8,360 bases of DNA, from contig JALVWL010000186.1 in the NCBI GenBank assembly GCA_027034965.1, positions 1 to 8,360 of the forward strand. The letters run 5' to 3'. A program made the translations under genes and the position numbers. Source of the DNA: Candidatus Omnitrophota bacterium (GTDB taxonomy: Bacteria; Omnitrophota; Gorgyraeia; S143-82). This document shows, in pieces, positions 5,862 through 8,360 of the stretch (position 1 is its first letter; each line of letters opens with the position of its first letter). Under the pieces are notes generated by a model. The model saw only the letters and a program-made list of their open reading frames with translations. It was not told the origin of the DNA and searched no databases.

Positions 5862-7394
5862 CTAAGAATTACCCTTTTCCCTCCTTCTCCAGGCTATCTT
5901 TACCAGAAAGGCCAGCAAGAACAAAGACAATAGCAGGGCCAATCTAGTGCCCAGGACGAAGGATTTATTCGTATCAGCAACATTAGTCATAAATATTATA
6001 TCCCTCGAAGAGACAAGCCATGAGACCAGGATGATTATCAAAAATAACGGGGTAATGTATTTCATAATAAACCTATAAACCCTAGGTATCGCAAGATCCG
6101 CGCCCTGGTGTATCTCGTCCCAGGCCTTATCCATACCAAGGACCCAAGAAAACAGAACCACCTCAATCAATGCAAACACCACCAGCGAAACCGTACCTAC
6201 CCAGAAGTCCATCTCATCGACAATACCCTTTGAAAACCAGAATATCACGGGTTGCATAAGTACAAAGGAAACCACTGAAAATATCCTGACCGCCTTTTTT
6301 CTTGATATATTAAACTCATCTTCTAAAAACGCAATAGCCGGTTGAACCAGAGAGACTGAGGAGGTAACCCCTGCAAGGAACAAAAGCAAAAACCACAATC
6401 CAGTAAAAAACTGAGACAATGGAAACCTATTCAAGACCATAGGCATTGTAACAAATCCCAGGTTAAATGCCCCGGATTTGGCAACGCCTTCTATCTCTGT
6501 CGGACCCAAAAATGCAAAGGCCGCAGGTATAACAATGCTGCCTGCAATGACCACCTCTATAAGTTCATTTGTGCTCACGGAAGTCAGGCCTGAGAGGACA
6601 ACATCGTGTGTCTTTTTGAGATAGCTGGCATATGTCAATATAACCCCAATTCCCACACTAAGGGTAAAGAAGATCTGTCCTGCCGCGGCCAGCCAGACCT
6701 TAGGATTGCGCAGGGCCGAAAAATCAGGATTCCACAGATATCCCAATCCATTAAGGACATTCCAGTCTGGATGTTCTGGATAGGGTGCCCCAAGTGTCAG
6801 CACCCTTATCATCAATATAACCGCCATAAAGAGAAGCGTAGGCATTGCCCAGCGTGAAAACCTCTCAATCCCCTTCGAGACACCGTGGGAGATGACATAA
6901 ACATTAGCAAAGAAGGTAGCAAGGAAAAACAGATAAGACGGCCAGAGCCTGGTCTGATAATCAGAAAGAAAGGCCTGCATAGATTCCCTTGCCACAGCCG
7001 CTGTCTTTAGCTTGCCGATAAGCCCTAGTACTCCAAAGCCAAGCGTCCAGGACTCGATATAGGTGTAATAGATAAAGATCGCTAGCGGACCAAATATCCC
7101 TATGACGCCGAAGTATTTTATAAACCTATTTTTGTTCCAGATGGAATGGAATATCCCTGGCGCTGTTCCATGTCCAAATCCCCCGCCATACCTGCCAAGG
7201 GCCCATTCCACCCACATAAGGGGTATACCGAGTAGAAGAAGAGACACAAAATATGGGATCATAAAGGCACCGCCACCATTCTGCACTGCCTGGACTGGAA
7301 AACGCAGGAAATTCCCCAATCCCACTGCACTACCAGCCACTGCCAGAATAACGCCCAAACGGGAGGCCCAGGAATCCCTTACCTTATCTGCCAT
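5862..7394 (-). CDS. LeuT-like sodium-coupled amino acid transporter (NSS/SNF family)
   Basis: This is a 510-residue inner-membrane symporter of the neurotransmitter:sodium symporter family, expected to import an amino acid with Na+. It is strikingly similar to Aquifex LeuT as I recall that sequence. About 12 membrane helices are visible, roughly 12-35, 42-65, 90-125, 155-172, 180-200, 231-258, 270-295, 328-356, 370-388, 395-420, 443-465 and 480-502. Signatures include SAVGLGNFLRFP (22-33), IYYTYIESWTLGF (108-120), GQIFFTLSVGIG (239-250) and GVTSSVSL (342-349). Sodium-site residues Ala23, Asn28, Thr244, Asn276, Ala341, Thr344 and Ser345 are kept, and Glu280 matches the LeuT glutamate that removes chloride dependence. 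Pocket positions differ from LeuT (Ser22, Ile106, Ile249, Leu349), so the substrate may differ. The ATG at 7394 follows GGAGGGG. No small MetS-like partner is nearby. Substrate is not assignable from sequence alone. Confidence 0.95.
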   Translation of the reverse strand: MADKVRDSWASRLGVILAVAGSAVGLGNFLRFPVQAVQNGGGAFMIPYFVSLLLLGIPLMWVEWALGRYGGGFGHGTAPGIFHSIWNKNRFIKYFGVIGIFGPLAIFIYYTYIESWTLGFGVLGLIGKLKTAAVARESMQAFLSDYQTRLWPSYLFFLATFFANVYVISHGVSKGIERFSRWAMPTLLFMAVILMIRVLTLGAPYPEHPDWNVLNGLGYLWNPDFSALRNPKVWLAAAGQIFFTLSVGIGVILTYASYLKKTHDVVLSGLTSVSTNELIEVVIAGSIVIPAAFAFLGPTEIEGVAKSGAFNLGFVTMPMVLNRFPLSQFFTGLWFLLLFLAGVTSSVSLVQPAIAFLEDEFNISRKKAVRIFSVVSFVLMQPVIFWFSKGIVDEMDFWVGTVSLVVFALIEVVLFSWVLGMDKAWDEIHQGADLAIPRVYRFIMKYITPLFLIIILVSWLVSSRDIIFMTNVADTNKSFVLGTRLALLLSLFLLAFLVKIAWRRREKGNS

Positions 7395-7450
7395 AACCCC
7401 TCCTCTCCTCTACAACCCGTTTTGCACATTACGATGTTATACACAGTGAA

Positions 7451-7479
7451 ATTATAACCTATAATAAGAAAATTTTAAA
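7451..7479 (-). promoter_or_regulatory. Candidate promoter for the LeuT-like transporter gene
   Basis: On the minus strand a perfect TATAAT (7451-7456) lies 17 nt from TTTAAA (7474-7479, 4 of 6 matches to TTGACA), beginning right after the stop of the LolA-like gene. The predicted start near 7444 leaves a leader of about 50 nt. A mirror TATAAT on the plus strand at 7460-7465 makes this a symmetric element. The DNA is AT-rich, so chance matches are possible. Confidence 0.4.
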
Positions 7480-7483
7480 ATCA

Positions 7484-8260
7484 TCATTCAATGAGCGATT
7501 TCATATACCTAACGCTAAAGACCTTATCGGGCAGTCCCTGGTTATATCGCACATCTTTTACCTTCATCACTGTCTTGTGCCCTGTTCTAAGGTCTATCAT
7601 TTCGGAATCAATAACCGTAGGGATACCATCGACGACTGAGATCTTATTTACCCGCATCTCTCTGATCTTCCTCCCTTTTTTGTCAAAAAATTCCCGCCTT
7701 AGGCTTAAGCCTGTCTCTTTATCTATATAGCAAATCCGCTTAGAGTATTGACTCTCACCCTCCTTTTTGGGAACAGATTCCAATACATAACAAGGCCTTC
7801 CAAGTATGCTGTCCTCCCCAATGAGCTTGTGAAAGTCTTTGGCCGGCCACCTGCGCCCTATATCTTCGTAGCTATAATCCGTGTTTACAAAGCTATTGGC
7901 CTTCTGCTTACTCGTAATACGCCTGACCCTGCCAAGAGAAGGAAGATAGAGAAACTGGGTCTTATCTGCCCCTTTGGGATTTTCTATGGACAAAAAGGCC
8001 GTCCCCCTTATATCAGGCGGCGATAAAAATACAATCGTTGTCTTGTCTAGACCATTATAGTCCTTTATATACACCTCCATCTCTCGTCTAACTCTATCCC
8101 CAGATTTATCTACCAACTCCATATCGATCTTGTAGTAAGCATCATCTCCATCGTATCTGTTATACACGAGCCAACCTACTTCATCGGCATCCATAGAAAA
8201 TCCAAAGGCCCCCAATCTCAACAAAAAGAGACCAATCAAGAAAAATCCCTTTTTAAACAT
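7484..8260 (-). CDS. Periplasmic LolA-like 'outer membrane lipoprotein-sorting' protein
   Basis: This is a 258-residue secreted protein of the LolA_like family usually annotated as outer membrane lipoprotein-sorting protein, often encoded beside RND/MMPL exporters. A Sec signal peptide (about 1-22: two Lys, then a hydrophobic run with one Arg15) has no lipobox Cys, so the mature protein is likely soluble in the periplasm. Family stretches are FLSPPDIRGTAFL (78-90), LYLPSLGRVRRI (104-115) and NTDYSYEDIGRR (126-137). A repeated beta pattern follows, with Cys157 and Cys177 able to form a disulfide. In-frame upstream starts (TTG at 8311, ATG at 8296) are rejected because they overlap the preceding gene; the ATG at 8260 has AGGGAGG 6 nt upstream and puts the signal peptide at the N-terminus. 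The gene ends in a double stop, TGA-TGA. Family call is good; cargo (lipid, lipoprotein or other) is unknown. Confidence 0.88.
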   Translation of the reverse strand: MFKKGFFLIGLFLLRLGAFGFSMDADEVGWLVYNRYDGDDAYYKIDMELVDKSGDRVRREMEVYIKDYNGLDKTTIVFLSPPDIRGTAFLSIENPKGADKTQFLYLPSLGRVRRITSKQKANSFVNTDYSYEDIGRRWPAKDFHKLIGEDSILGRPCYVLESVPKKEGESQYSKRICYIDKETGLSLRREFFDKKGRKIREMRVNKISVVDGIPTVIDSEMIDLRTGHKTVMKVKDVRYNQGLPDKVFSVRYMKSLIE

Positions 8261-8266
8261 AACAAA

Positions 8267-8273
8267 CCTCCCT
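8267..8273 (-). promoter_or_regulatory. Ribosome binding site that decides the LolA-like start
   Basis: AGGGAGG follows the upstream gene's TGA directly and is 6 nt from the ATG at 8260. It supports starting at the signal peptide rather than at the longer in-frame TTG or ATG. Confidence 0.75.
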
Positions 8274-8360
8274 TCACCTTCCCATATCCCTTTCATCTTT
8301 ACGTCTCCCAAATAATCTACTAGATACTCTCTTCAGAAAATCACTTCCCATAAAGTATAT
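8274..8360 (-). CDS. C-terminal end of an upstream gene, possibly an RND/MMPL-type exporter (partial)
   Basis: Only the last 28 codons are in the window. Of the three minus-strand frames entering at 8360, this is the only one that stays open past the first nine codons, and it stops at TGA (8274-8276), 13 nt before the LolA-like ATG with the ribosome site in between, as in a tight operon. The peptide starts with a short hydrophobic bit (IYFMG) and ends in a basic, charged tail (FLKRVSSRLFGRRKDERD). That suits the cytoplasmic tail after a last membrane helix. RND/MMPL exporters often precede genes of the LolA-like family, which is the sole reason for the suggested identity. The reading frame itself is fairly secure; the product is a guess. 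Confidence 0.55.
   Translation of the reverse strand: MYFMGSDFLKRVSSRLFGRRKDERDMGR

Noticed and set aside
420..8026. Many plus-strand open frames of 60-115 codons lying opposite the genes
   Set aside because: They overlap well-supported minus-strand genes with clear motifs, show no family motif and lack good ribosome sites. They are antisense shadows.
8261..8311. Longer start of the LolA-like protein (TTG at 8311 or ATG at 8296)
   Set aside because: It would overlap the upstream gene's last codons and bury the signal peptide 17 residues inside; the ATG at 8260 has a far better ribosome site.

Overview
All recognisable genes in this window lie on the minus strand, so gene order reads from high to low coordinates. 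The window suggests a Gram-negative, probably anaerobic bacterium of moderate to low GC. It has a periplasmic LolA-like protein, a GspE/PilB secretion ATPase and an NADH/ferredoxin-type diaphorase module, and it uses AGG/AGA arginine and ATA isoleucine codons heavily. Desulfobacterota or a related phylum would fit, but that is inference; no phylogenetic marker here was compared with a database.

Region by region, in transcription order: (1) 8274-8360, the last 28 codons of an upstream gene with a basic tail, followed after 13 nt by (2) a LolA-like 'outer membrane lipoprotein-sorting' protein (7484-8260). (3) An 89-nt gap with a TATAAT-type promoter candidate, then a LeuT-like sodium-coupled amino acid transporter (5862-7394). 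(4) A 305-nt gap with a stem-loop just after the transporter stop and a small heptamer tandem repeat. (5) A tight cluster of metG (4000-5556), tatD (3218-3991, 8 nt after metG) and a GspE/PilB-family ATPase (1521-3221, ATGA overlap with tatD). (6) A 194-nt control region with a good sigma70-type promoter and a Rex-like redox operator. (7) A redox operon of a NuoE/HndA-like [2Fe-2S] protein, an HndB-like [2Fe-2S] protein and the N-terminus of a NuoF/HndC-like flavoprotein that runs off the window at base 1.

Genes in group (7) resemble the diaphorase half of NAD(P)-linked, often electron-bifurcating, enzymes such as HndABC(D)/HydABC hydrogenases; the catalytic partner should lie below base 1 and cannot be seen. 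The Rex-like site fits NADH-responsive control of such an operon. The metG-tatD-ATPase cluster combines translation, a metal-dependent nuclease and a motor ATPase, with no visible functional link.

Most of the window is ordinary. The points that merit a second look are the Rex-like operator, the complete loss of cysteines from the NuoF thioredoxin-like domain, the shifted cysteine pattern in the HndB-like protein, and the altered hydrophobic substrate pocket of the LeuT-like transporter. I see no mobile element, CRISPR array, tRNA or rRNA gene.
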